Under the pieces are notes generated by a model that was not told the DNA's origin, ran no database searches, and saw only the letters and a program-made list of their open reading frames with translations. A program made the position numbers and the translations under genes. Shown here one piece after another: positions 1-7,753 of a stretch of 42,622 nucleotides of DNA (position 1 is its first letter; each line of letters begins with the position of its first letter). The DNA lies in NCBI GenBank assembly GCA_002154585.1, contig MUNG01000051.1:1-42622 (forward strand), written 5' to 3'. The stretch is from Streptomyces pseudogriseolus (GTDB lineage Bacteria > Actinomycetota > Actinomycetes > Streptomycetales > Streptomycetaceae).

Positions 1-45
1 CAGCCCCTCCGGCGTTCGAGGAGCGGGGTCCGGGGCAGAGCCCCG
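1..45. repeat. Dispersed intergenic repeat, copy 1
   Basis: The segment begins CAGCCCCTCCGGCGTTCGAG and continues into a short hairpin, CCGGGGC-AGA-GCCCCGG. A sister copy with nearly the same head lies at 7682-7753. From memory this head sequence recurs in intergenic regions of many streptomycete genomes. Here it sits just downstream of the pepN stop and could act as its terminator. Its true left edge may lie outside the window. Confidence 0.6.
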
Positions 46-73
46 GCCGGGTCAGGACAGCCACGCTCCCGAT

Positions 74-2650
74 TCAGTCCGCCGCGGCGTCACACGCCTG
101 CCCCCGCAACGCGCGAGCGAGATCATCGCGCGCCTCGAGCACCAGCCGCCGCAACGCAGGCGCCGCCCCCTCATGCGAGGCAAGCCACGCGTCGGTCGCG
201 TCCAGGGTCCCCTGGGAGTCCTCGTACGACGGGAACAGCCCGCGCACCACGTCCATCCCGATCTGGATCGACCGCTCCGTCCACACCCGCTCGATCGCCG
301 CGAAGTACTTCTCCGCGTACGGCGCGAGCAACTCCCGCTGGGACGCCTGGGCGAAGCCCGCGATCGTCGCCTCCACCAGCGCGTTGGACAGCGCGTCCGA
401 CTCCACGACCTGCGCCCAGCACTGCGCCTTGACCGCCGCCGAGGGGCGGGCCGCCAGACAGCGGACGTGGTGACGCCGGCCGGACGCGGTGTCGTCCCGC
501 GCCAGCTCCTCGTCCAGCCGCTTCTCGTCCGCCGCACCGTGCGCGGCCAGCGGCTCCAGGAACGCCCAGCGCAGCTCCTGGTCCACCTCCAGACCGGGCA
601 GCGTCTCCGTGCCGTCCAGCAGCGAGCCCAGCAGCGCGAAGTCGCCCGGGGCGCACGCGACCCGGGCGAAGAAGCGCGCCCATGCCAGCTGCTGCTCGCT
701 GCCCTCGCCGGCCGCCCGCAGCTGCTCCGCCGCGCCCTCGGCGAGCCGCACCCCGGCCTCCTTGCGCCGCTCGGGGGCGGTGTAGTGCACGGCCGCCGAC
801 TCCGCCCACGCGTGCAGCATCTGGAGCACTCCGATGTCGGTCTCCCGGCCCGCGAACCGCAGCACCAGGTCGATGAAGTCCCGGGCGGGCAGCAGCGCGT
901 CGCGCGTCATGTTCCACAGCGCGGACCAGCACAGCGCGCGGGCCAGCGGGTCGGTGAGGTCGCCCAGGGCCGCCCGGAGCGTGGCCAGCGAGGTGTCGTC
1001 GAAGCGCGTCTTGCAGTACGTCAGGTCCTCGTCGTTGACCAGCACCAGCTCCGGCGCGTCCGCGCCCGCCAGCTCCGCCACGACCGTACGCGGCCCCTCG
1101 ACGTCCGTCTCGGCCTGCGCGTACCGCTTCAGGGCGCCGGACGCGTCACGCCGGTACAGGCCCACCGCGACCCGGTGCGGGCGCAGTTCGGGGTGCGACT
1201 CGGCGGCCTCCTGCACCACGGCCAGCTCGTCCACCGTGCCGTCCTCGCGCAGCAGCACCTGCGGGGTGAGGGAGTTGACCCCGGCCGTCTCCAGCCACGC
1301 CCGGGACCACGCGGCCATGTCCCGCCCGCTGGTCTCCTCCAGGACCGACAGCAGGTCGCCGAGGCGCGTGTTGCCGTACGCGTGCCGCTTGAAGTAGCGC
1401 CGGGCGCCCTCCAGGAACGCGTCCTGGCCGACGTACGCCACCAGCTGCTTGAGCACCGAGGCGCCCTTGGCGTAGGTGATGCCGTCGAAGTTGAGCTTGG
1501 CGTCCTGGAGGTCGCGGATGTCCGCGGTGATCGGGTGCGTGGAGGGCAGCTGGTCCGCGCGGTACGCCCACGCCTTGCGGCGGTTGGCGAAGGTGATCCA
1601 GCCGTCGGTGAAGCGGGTCGCGCCGACCAGCGCGAACGCGCCCATGAAGTCCGCGAAGGACTCCTTCAGCCACAGGTCGTCCCACCACTCCATGGTGACC
1701 AGGTCGCCGAACCACATGTGCGCCATCTCGTGCAGGACGACGTTGGCGCGGCCCTCGTACGACGCCCGCGTGACCTTGCCCCGGAAGATGAACTCCTCGC
1801 GGAAGGTCACCATCCCCGGGTTCTCCATCGCGCCCAGGTTGTACTCGGGCACGAACGCCTGGTCGTACTTCCCGAACGGGTACGGGTGGTCGAAGTGGTC
1901 GTGGAAGAAGTCCAGGCCCTGCTTGGTGACCAGGAAGACGTCGTCGGCGTCGAAGTGCGGGGCGAGGCCCTTGCGGCACATCGCGCCGAGCGGGATCTCC
2001 AGCCGGGTGCCGTCCTCGAACGTCCGCTCGTAGGAGTCGGTCACGTAGTGGTAGGGACCCGCGACGACACACGTGATGTAGGTCGAGATCGGCTTGGTCT
2101 CCGCGAACCGCCAGACGCCGTCGGCCAGTTCGCCCACGCCGTTGCTCCACACCGTCCACCCCTCGGGCGCCCGCACCTCGAAGCGGTAAGGCGCCTTGAG
2201 GTCGGGCTGCTCGAAGTTGGCGAAGACACGGCGCGAGTCGGCCGGCTCGTACTGGGTGTAGAGGTACACCTCGCCGTCCTCGGGGTCGACGAAGCGGTGC
2301 ATGCCCTCGCCGGTGCGGGAGTACGCGCACTGTGCGTCCACCACGAGCTCGTTCTCGGCGGCCAGGTCCTCCAGGAGGATGCGGCTGCCGTCGAAGACCT
2401 GGCCCGGGTCGAGGTCCCGGCCGTTCAGGGACACCGCCGTCACGCTCGGCGCGATCAGGTCCGCGAAGCTGCTCGCCCCGGGCTCGGCGCAGCGGAACCG
2501 CACGGTGGTGACCGACCGGAAGGTGCGCGGGCCGTCGCCGTCGTGCTCACCGGTCGCGGACCGCAGGTCCAGGGACACCTCGTACCCGTCGACGGACAGC
2601 AGCGCTGCCCGCTCCCGGGCCTCGTCACGGGTCAGGTTCTCACCGGGCAC
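74..2650 (-). CDS. pepN: Aminopeptidase N (M1 zinc metallopeptidase)
   Basis: Cytoplasmic zinc exopeptidase of 858 aa that removes N-terminal residues from peptides, likely finishing the breakdown of fragments released by Clp and other proteases. The M1 signature is complete: the substrate-recognition GAMEN motif is at about residues 273-277, HEMAH at 307-311, and the third zinc ligand Glu at 330 (HExxH-x18-E). The N-terminal beta domain and the long helical C-terminal ERAP1-like domain are both present, and the length is normal for actinobacterial PepN. I chose the GTG at 2650 (protein begins V-P-G-E-N-L-T-R) because a GAGGAG ribosome site lies about 8 nt upstream; the reading frame stays open further upstream but without a comparable site. 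The gene is divergent from the thioredoxin-fold gene at 2787. Family assignment is certain; the start is likely. Confidence 0.96.
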   Translation of the reverse strand: MPGENLTRDEARERAALLSVDGYEVSLDLRSATGEHDGDGPRTFRSVTTVRFRCAEPGASSFADLIAPSVTAVSLNGRDLDPGQVFDGSRILLEDLAAENELVVDAQCAYSRTGEGMHRFVDPEDGEVYLYTQYEPADSRRVFANFEQPDLKAPYRFEVRAPEGWTVWSNGVGELADGVWRFAETKPISTYITCVVAGPYHYVTDSYERTFEDGTRLEIPLGAMCRKGLAPHFDADDVFLVTKQGLDFFHDHFDHPYPFGKYDQAFVPEYNLGAMENPGMVTFREEFIFRGKVTRASYEGRANVVLHEMAHMWFGDLVTMEWWDDLWLKESFADFMGAFALVGATRFTDGWITFANRRKAWAYRADQLPSTHPITADIRDLQDAKLNFDGITYAKGASVLKQLVAYVGQDAFLEGARRYFKRHAYGNTRLGDLLSVLEETSGRDMAAWSRAWLETAGVNSLTPQVLLREDGTVDELAVVQEAAESHPELRPHRVAVGLYRRDASGALKRYAQAETDVEGPRTVVAELAGADAPELVLVNDEDLTYCKTRFDDTSLATLRAALGDLTDPLARALCWSALWNMTRDALLPARDFIDLVLRFAGRETDIGVLQMLHAWAESAAVHYTAPERRKEAGVRLAEGAAEQLRAAGEGSEQQLAWARFFARVACAPGDFALLGSLLDGTETLPGLEVDQELRWAFLEPLAAHGAADEKRLDEELARDDTASGRRHHVRCLAARPSAAVKAQCWAQVVESDALSNALVEATIAGFAQASQRELLAPYAEKYFAAIERVWTERSIQIGMDVVRGLFPSYEDSQGTLDATDAWLASHEGAAPALRRLVLEARDDLARALRGQACDAAAD

Positions 2651-2725
2651 GGGCGGACTCCTCAGCGTCGTCGACAGGGATGGACAGCACCGATCCTGCC
2701 ATGCGCCCCTGACGCGGGTCAGCCG

Positions 2726-2752
2726 GGAATGGCCGGGACCGCTTCCGGCGTT
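2726..2752 (+). promoter_or_regulatory. Sigma-R-like promoter
   Basis: GGAAT at 2726-2730, a 19-nt spacer, then GTT at 2750-2752. This fits the published sigma-R consensus GGAAT-N18/19-GTT (thiol-oxidative stress sigma factor of Streptomyces, SigH in mycobacteria). The predicted transcript would start about 28 nt before the ATG of the mycothiol-type reductase gene at 2787. The match is by eye; function is inferred. Confidence 0.6.
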
Positions 2753-2786
2753 GCCCCGGTGGAACACTGCCTTCACGAGGAGCGAC

Positions 2787-3434
2787 ATGTCGGACAAGTC
2801 TCCCGCCACGCCCGTCGACTTCTGGTTCGACCCGCTGTGCCCCTGGGCCTGGATGACCTCCCGGTGGGTGCTGGAGGTGCAGAAGCAGCGGGATCTGGAC
2901 GTGCGCTGGCACCTGATGAGCCTCGCCGTCCTCAACGAGGACAAGCTGGACGAGCTGCCCGCGGAGTACCGCGAGATGCTCGAGGTGAAGGCCTGGGGCC
3001 CGGTCCGCGTGGTCATCGCGGCGCGGGAGGAGCACGGGCCCGAGGTGCTCGGCGACCTCTACACCGCGCTCGGCACCCGCATCCACAACAAGGGCGAGGG
3101 CCCGGGCAAGGAGACGGTCGCGGCGGCGCTGAAGGACGTCGGGCTGCCCGACTCCCTCATGGAGCACTGGGACGCCACCCCGTACGAGCCGCAGCTGCGC
3201 GCCTCCCACAAGGAGGGCATCGACAAGGTGGGCCAGGAGGTCGGCACCCCGGTGATCGCGGTCCCCGGCCCCGACGGCGAGGAGATCGCCTTCTTCGGCC
3301 CGGTCGTCACCCCCGCCCCGCAGGGCGAGGAGGCCGTCCGCCTCTGGGACGGCACCCTCGCGGTGGCCTCCGTCCCGGGCTTCTACGAGATCAAGCGCAC
3401 CCGCACGAAGGGCCCGGACTTCAGCAACCTGTGA
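2787..3434 (+). CDS. DsbA-fold oxidoreductase, mycothiol-dependent nitroreductase Rv2466c family
   Basis: A 215-aa thioredoxin-fold (DsbA-like) protein. It opens with F-W-F-D-P-L-C-P-W-A-W at about residues 12-22, the hallmark of the Rv2466c family, members of which use mycothiol to reduce substrates including nitro compounds. There is no signal peptide or membrane span, so it is cytoplasmic. The cis-Pro loop G-T-P-V-I-A-V is near residue 153. Unlike the CPWC motif I recall for M. tuberculosis Rv2466c, this protein has Ala in the second position, and I find only one cysteine in the whole sequence, so it would have to work as a monothiol enzyme. The ATG at 2787 has GAGGAG 6 nt upstream. A sigma-R-like promoter precedes it, consistent with the mycobacterial homologue belonging to the SigH regulon. 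Family assignment is strong; the substrate is unknown. Confidence 0.88.
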   Translation: MSDKSPATPVDFWFDPLCPWAWMTSRWVLEVQKQRDLDVRWHLMSLAVLNEDKLDELPAEYREMLEVKAWGPVRVVIAAREEHGPEVLGDLYTALGTRIHNKGEGPGKETVAAALKDVGLPDSLMEHWDATPYEPQLRASHKEGIDKVGQEVGTPVIAVPGPDGEEIAFFGPVVTPAPQGEEAVRLWDGTLAVASVPGFYEIKRTRTKGPDFSNL

Positions 3435-3440
3435 CGGACG

Positions 3441-3683
3441 TCAGTCCAGCACCGGCGCCTTGATCGGCTCGGCGAACGGCTTCTTGTTGAAGCCCGTGCG
3501 CAGGTTGCGGCACTGCTTGCCGGTGTCGGGGTCCAGGACGTTCACGCAGAGCCAGAACTCCCCGACCCCGCTGCGACCGAGCCGTTCCTTGAGCCAGTCC
3601 TCCTCCTTCCTGGTCAGCTGTCGGTGCTGCTGGTCGCTGCCACAGGTCCAGCAGTAGTCCTTCTTCGTCCGCTGTGTCGCCAT
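3441..3683 (-). CDS. Small four-cysteine hypothetical protein
   Basis: An 80-aa protein convergent with the DsbA-like gene, with only 6 bp between the two stops. It is basic and contains four cysteines: a C-x2-C pair near residues 11-14 and single cysteines near 46 and 58. This spacing could form a small zinc knuckle. I do not recognise a named family. The chosen start (M-A-T-Q-R-T) is the first ATG of the conserved-looking part. No clear Shine-Dalgarno lies before it, so initiation could be weak or leaderless. The frame stays open for 35 more codons upstream, but that stretch is poor in features. Function is unknown; a nucleic-acid-binding role is only a guess from charge and cysteines. Confidence 0.65.
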   Translation of the reverse strand: MATQRTKKDYCWTCGSDQQHRQLTRKEEDWLKERLGRSGVGEFWLCVNVLDPDTGKQCRNLRTGFNKKPFAEPIKAPVLD

Positions 3684-3793
3684 TGCGCAACGATGACCCG
3701 GAATGACGCACACCGGAAGCCCCCGCGAGTCCTGACCCCGCGGGGCTTCCCTCTTTTCCGCCTGCCGGGTGAACGGTGCGCCCCGCACACGCG

Positions 3794-3829
3794 CGACGGC
3801 CCCCCGCGTGCTGACGCGGGGGGCCGTCG
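3794..3829. terminator. Rho-independent-type terminator
   Basis: A perfect 15-bp inverted repeat, CGACGGCCCCCCGCG, with loop TGCTGA. It lies 17 bp beyond the stop of the leftward permease at 3847 and upstream of the small gene at 3683. As usual in streptomycetes there is no clear U-tract. Confidence 0.85.
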
Positions 3830-3846
3830 GTGCAGGTGCGGCCGGC

Positions 3847-5235
3847 TCAGCGGCCGGCGCGGGCGCGGGTGCGCTGCCAGGCGTAGCCGACCGCCGCCAG
3901 CGCCAGCGTCATCGCGCCCGTGGAGTACAGCTGCACCCGCGTGTCCGGTTCCCTCGCCATGAGGACGAAGACCGTGACCATGCCGGCCAGGGCCACCCAG
4001 GTCAGCCAGGGGAACGCCCACATCCGGACGGCCAGCCGCTCCGGCGTCTCGCGCTCCAGGCGGCGGCGCAGCCGCAGCTGGGAGACGGCGATGAAGATCC
4101 AGACGACCAGGATCACCGCGCCGATCATGTTCAGCAGCCAGGCGAAGACGTCGTCCGGCCGCCAGTAGCTGAGCAGCACGCACAGGAAGCCGAACACGGA
4201 CGACACCAGCACGGCGACGCGCGGCACCCCGCCCGACACCCGGCCCAGCCACGCCGGGCCCTGGCCGCGCTCCACCAGCGAGTAGCCGATGCGGGAGGCG
4301 CCGTAGATGTTGGCGTTCATCGCCGACAGCAGCGCCACCAGCACGACGACGTTCATCAGCTGGCCGGCGCCCGGGATGCCCAGCCGGTCCAGGGCGGCGA
4401 CGTAGGGGCCGTCCTCCACCACCTGCGGGGAGTCCCACGGGACGAGCGCGACGACGACCGCCATCGAGCCGACGTAGAAGAGGGCGATCCGCCACATCGC
4501 GGTGCGCACCGCGCGGGCCACGCCGCGGACCGGGTCCCGCGACTCCGCCGCCGCGATGGTCACCGTCTCCAGGCCGCCGTACGCGAACACCGAGGCGAGC
4601 AGGCCGATGACCAGCCCCTCGCCGCCGTTGGGCAGCAGCTCGGTGAGGTTCGAGCCGCCCGGCGAGTCGGTGCCGGGCAGCACACCGGCCAGCGCCAGCA
4701 CGCCGAGCACCAGGAACAGGGAGATCGCGCCGACCTTCAGCGCGGCGAACCAGAACTCGAACTCGCCGAAGTTCTTCACCGCGGCGAGGTTGGTCCCGCA
4801 GAACACCACCATGAACAGCGCCACCCACGCCCACTCGGGCGTGCCCGGCAGCCACCCGTGGACGATCTGCGCGGCGCCGATGCCCTCCAGGCCGACCGCG
4901 GTGCACAGCAGCACCCAGAACGCCCAGCCCGCGGTGAACCCGGCCCACGGGCCGATGGCCCGCTCGGCGTGCGAGGAGAAGGACCCGGAGGAGGGATACG
5001 CGGCCGACATCTCGCCCAGCATCCGCATCACCAGCATGACCAGCAGGCCGGAGAGGGCGTAGGCGATCACGATGGAGGGGCCCGCGGCGGCGATGCCCGC
5101 GCCGGAGCCGACGAACAGACCGGCGCCGATCACCCCGCCCAGGGCGATCATCGACAGGTGGCGCTGCTTGAGACCGTGCGAGAGGGAGACGCCGTCGGTG
5201 TCCGTGGGCGTCTCGACCGGAGTGGTGGAGGGCAT
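3847..5235 (-). CDS. Amino acid permease (APC superfamily)
   Basis: A 462-aa integral membrane protein with about 12 transmembrane helices. It carries the amino-acid/polyamine/organocation signature: G-L-K-Q-R-H-L-S-M-I-A-L-G-G-V-I-G-A-G-L-F in helix 1 and the P-S-S-G-S-F loop after helix 2. It resembles the GABA/proline/aromatic amino-acid branch, but the substrate cannot be read from sequence. The frame extends upstream to 5334, but the ATG at 5235 (M-P-S-T-T-P-V-E) has a GGACGAG ribosome site and gives the usual family length. A strong terminator follows. It is paralogous to the permease at 12946-14412. The gene follows the tauD-type gene by 123 bp with a stem-loop between, so it is probably transcribed separately. 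Confidence 0.93.
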   Translation of the reverse strand: MPSTTPVETPTDTDGVSLSHGLKQRHLSMIALGGVIGAGLFVGSGAGIAAAGPSIVIAYALSGLLVMLVMRMLGEMSAAYPSSGSFSSHAERAIGPWAGFTAGWAFWVLLCTAVGLEGIGAAQIVHGWLPGTPEWAWVALFMVVFCGTNLAAVKNFGEFEFWFAALKVGAISLFLVLGVLALAGVLPGTDSPGGSNLTELLPNGGEGLVIGLLASVFAYGGLETVTIAAAESRDPVRGVARAVRTAMWRIALFYVGSMAVVVALVPWDSPQVVEDGPYVAALDRLGIPGAGQLMNVVVLVALLSAMNANIYGASRIGYSLVERGQGPAWLGRVSGGVPRVAVLVSSVFGFLCVLLSYWRPDDVFAWLLNMIGAVILVVWIFIAVSQLRLRRRLERETPERLAVRMWAFPWLTWVALAGMVTVFVLMAREPDTRVQLYSTGAMTLALAAVGYAWQRTRARAGR

Positions 5236-5284
5236 GGGCGCGGCTCGTCCAATGTGGGGGGAGAAGACAAAACGCCGCCCAGTC

Positions 5285-5320
5285 TGGGCGTCCTCCCCGG
5301 ACGGGCGAGGAGGGCGCCCA
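5285..5320. terminator. Stem-loop between sulfur operon and permease
   Basis: TGGGCGTCCTCC pairs with GGAGGGCGCCCA (11 of 12 bp) around a 12-nt loop. It lies 39 bp after the stop of the TauD-type gene and 50 bp before the permease ATG. The likely role is terminator of the sulfur operon; it could also fold in the permease leader. Confidence 0.55.
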
Positions 5321-5358
5321 GCATGTGGACACACCCCATACGGAGTGTGGTAGTCCGT

Positions 5359-6255
5359 TTACGCGGCGACCGTCGTGTAGTGCGAGGCGTCCCCCTCGAT
5401 CGCGTAGGACTCCTTGCCGTCGACGCCGACCGGGATGTCACCGGCGACCGTGACCCGGTGCAGCCGGCGCGGCAGGCCGTCGTAGTTGTCGACGGCGTAG
5501 TGCTGGGTGATGCGGTTGTCGAACAGCACCAGCTGGTTGGGCGACCAGCGCCAGCGCACCAGGTTCTCCGGCCGGGTCACGTACGCCTGGAGCAGATCGA
5601 GGACCTTGCGGGACTCGCCCTTCGACAGTCCCACGATCCGCTGCGCGAACCCGCCGATGAACAGCCCGCGCTCGCCGGTCAGCGGGTGGACGCGCACCAC
5701 GGGGTGGACGGTGCGGTACTTGATGGAGGTGAACCGGGCGCGCCGGGCCGCCTCCGTCTCGTCGATCGCCTCCTCCGGGACGGCGTAGTCGTAGTCGTTG
5801 GTGTGCTCGGCCCACAGGGTGTCGGTGAGCCTCCGCAGCGGCTCGGGCAGGTCCCGGTAGGCGGCGGCCGCGTTCGCGATCAGGGTCTCGCCGCCGTAGG
5901 GCGGGATCGTGATGCTGCGCAGCGTGCTGGCCTGCGGCGGGTTGAGGACGAAGGTGACGTCCGTGTGCCAGTTGTTGGCGGCGCGGCCGCCCTCGCTGTC
6001 GACCGGCAGCACGTTGGGGGCGCCGTCCACGGCGGGCACCGTCGGATGGGCGCCGGTGATGTCGCCGAAGTGCCGGGCGAACGCCTGCTGACCCGCGTCG
6101 TCGAGGTTCACGTCGTCGAAGAGAAGGGTCTTGTGGGTGTTCAGCGCCTCCCGCAGCGCGGCGACGGTCGCGTCGTCCAGCGGCTGTGAGATGTCGACGC
6201 CGGAGACGCGGGCGCCGATGTTCGCGGTGACCTTGGTGATCTCGAGGTCGGCCAT
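5359..6255 (-). CDS. TauD/TfdA-family Fe(II)/2-oxoglutarate dioxygenase
   Basis: A 298-aa non-haem iron dioxygenase of the taurine/alkylsulfatase group. The iron triad is visible: H97-T-D99 in N-N-W-H-T-D-V-T-F, and distal H252 in I-T-Q-H-Y-A-V-D, with a downstream Arg (R-R-L-H-R) in position to bind 2-oxoglutarate. Family members hydroxylate the carbon next to sulfonate or sulfate ester, releasing sulfite, sulfate or an aldehyde. As last gene of a five-gene leftward cluster with an SsuABC-like transporter and a flavin monooxygenase, it most likely frees sulfur from an organosulfur compound. The ATG at 6255 has GAAAGGA upstream. The gene lies 44 bp from the monooxygenase gene. Family certain; substrate (taurine, alkyl sulfate, other sulfonate) unresolved. 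Confidence 0.92.
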   Translation of the reverse strand: MADLEITKVTANIGARVSGVDISQPLDDATVAALREALNTHKTLLFDDVNLDDAGQQAFARHFGDITGAHPTVPAVDGAPNVLPVDSEGGRAANNWHTDVTFVLNPPQASTLRSITIPPYGGETLIANAAAAYRDLPEPLRRLTDTLWAEHTNDYDYAVPEEAIDETEAARRARFTSIKYRTVHPVVRVHPLTGERGLFIGGFAQRIVGLSKGESRKVLDLLQAYVTRPENLVRWRWSPNQLVLFDNRITQHYAVDNYDGLPRRLHRVTVAGDIPVGVDGKESYAIEGDASHYTTVAA

Positions 6256-6299
6256 GAGGGGTGTCCTTTCGGGGTCGTGCCGGGTCGGGTCGGGAAGGG

Positions 6300-7640
6300 T
6301 CAGACGAGGGCGGGTACGCCGGTGACGTGCTGGTTGGCGGGGCGGGGCAGGCCGTAGCGCTCGCGCAGGGTCTGCCGGGGGCCGTACTCGGCGCGGAACA
6401 GGCCGCGGGCGCGCAGCAGGGGCACGACCTGGTCGACGAAGGTCTCCAGGCCGGACGGCAGCACGGCGGGCATGATGTTGAAGCCGTCGGCGGCGCCCTC
6501 GGCGAACCACCGGCCGATGGTGTCGGCGACCTGCTCGGGCGTGCCGGCGAAGGTCAGGTGCCCGCGCCCGCCGCCCAGCCGCGCGATGAGCCGCCGCACG
6601 GTGAGCCGCTCGCGCCGGGCCAGCTCCACGATCAGCGTGTAGCGGCTCTTGGCGCCCTCGATCTCGTCCTCCGACGGCAGTTCGCCGGGCAGCTCGGCGT
6701 CCAGGGCGAGCGTGCCCGGGTCGAGGCGCAGCAGCTCCTCCAGCCGGCGCAGCCCGTGCTCGGGCACGATGTGCTCGTCCAGCACCTGCTCCAGCCGCCG
6801 CGCCTCGGCCTCGGTGGAGCCGACCACGGGCACGATGCCCGGCAGCACCTTCACATGGTCCGGGTCGCGCCCGGCCGCGGCCGTACGGGCCTTGAGGTCG
6901 GCGTAGAAGGACCGCGCGTCGGCCAGGGTCTGCTGGGCGGTGAACACGGCCTCCGCGTACCGCGCCGCGAACCGCTTGCCGTCCTCCGACGACCCGGCCT
7001 GCACCAGCAGCGGATACCCCTGCGGTGTGCGCGGTACGTTGAGCGCGCCCTCCACCCGGAAGTACGTGCCCCGGTGGCGCGGCGGATGGATCTTGCCGTC
7101 GTCGCCCCACACCCCGGCCGCCTTGTCGGCGACGACGGTGTCGTCCTCCCAGCTGTCCCACAGCAGCCGCGCGACGTCCAGGAACTCGGCGGCCCGCGCG
7201 TACCGCTCGGCGTGCGCGGGCTCGGCGTCCAGACCGAAGTTGCGGGCCGCCTCGGCGCCGGCGGTGGTGACGATGTTCCAGCCGGCCCGCCCCTTGCTGA
7301 CGATGTCCAGCGAGGCGAACTTCCGGGCCAGGTTGTAGGGCGAGTTGTACGACGTGGACGCCGTGGCGATCAGCCCGATGTGCTCGGTCGCGGTCGCCAG
7401 GGCGGTGAGCAGGGTGAGCGGCTCCAGTGCCCCGGCGGGACGCTGGGCGACGGTGTTCCACAACTGGGGCCCGTCGGCGAGGAACAGCGAGTCGAAGGCG
7501 CCCCGTTCGGCGATCCGGGCCAGCCGTACGTAGTGGTCCAGGTCGACATGGGCGTAGGGGTCACTCTCGGGCAGCCGCCAGGAGGCCTCGTGGTGACCGG
7601 TGTTCATGAGGAAGGCGTTGAGGTGGAGCTGTCTGGGCAT
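6300..7640 (-). CDS. LLM-class flavin-dependent monooxygenase (NtaA/SnaA/DszA type)
   Basis: A 446-aa bacterial-luciferase-like monooxygenase that would use reduced FMN from a partner reductase to oxidise a small organic substrate. The N-terminus L-N-A-F-L-M-N-T-G-H-H-E-A-S-W-R and the full length are typical of the NtaA/SnaA/DszA subgroup (nitrilotriacetate, pristinamycin and dibenzothiophene-sulfone enzymes). No flavin reductase gene is seen nearby, so reduced flavin must come from elsewhere. The ATG at 7640 has AAGGAA 6 nt upstream. The position between an SsuABC-like transporter and a TauD-type dioxygenase suggests C-S bond cleavage, but an amine or chelator substrate cannot be excluded. 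A dispersed repeat with a hairpin lies just upstream, between it and the ATPase gene, and may lower its transcription relative to the transporter. Confidence 0.9.
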   Translation of the reverse strand: MPRQLHLNAFLMNTGHHEASWRLPESDPYAHVDLDHYVRLARIAERGAFDSLFLADGPQLWNTVAQRPAGALEPLTLLTALATATEHIGLIATASTSYNSPYNLARKFASLDIVSKGRAGWNIVTTAGAEAARNFGLDAEPAHAERYARAAEFLDVARLLWDSWEDDTVVADKAAGVWGDDGKIHPPRHRGTYFRVEGALNVPRTPQGYPLLVQAGSSEDGKRFAARYAEAVFTAQQTLADARSFYADLKARTAAAGRDPDHVKVLPGIVPVVGSTEAEARRLEQVLDEHIVPEHGLRRLEELLRLDPGTLALDAELPGELPSEDEIEGAKSRYTLIVELARRERLTVRRLIARLGGGRGHLTFAGTPEQVADTIGRWFAEGAADGFNIMPAVLPSGLETFVDQVVPLLRARGLFRAEYGPRQTLRERYGLPRPANQHVTGVPALV

Positions 7641-7681
7641 GCGGGTTCCTTGGCTTGACTTGATAAGGGGATGCGGCTGTT

Positions 7682-7753
7682 CAGCCCGTCCGGCGTCTGA
7701 GGACGAGGCCCGTCAGGGCCGGAGCGGGGGCCCGGGGGCGGCAGCCCCCGCGT
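7682..7753. repeat. Dispersed intergenic repeat, copy 2, overlapping the ATPase gene end
   Basis: The head CAGCCCGTCCGGCGTCTGAG matches the repeat at window position 1. The tail forms a hairpin CGGGGGC-GGCA-GCCCCCG at 7733-7750. The copy sits inside the leftward sulfur operon and covers the last codons of the ATPase gene, whose stop is at 7713-7715. Confidence 0.65.

Noticed and set aside
173-3463. A 1,096-codon open frame on the plus strand opposite pepN.
   Set aside because: It is antisense to a complete M1 peptidase with all motifs, is rich in Arg/Pro/Gly as random high-GC frames are, and shows no recognisable domain.
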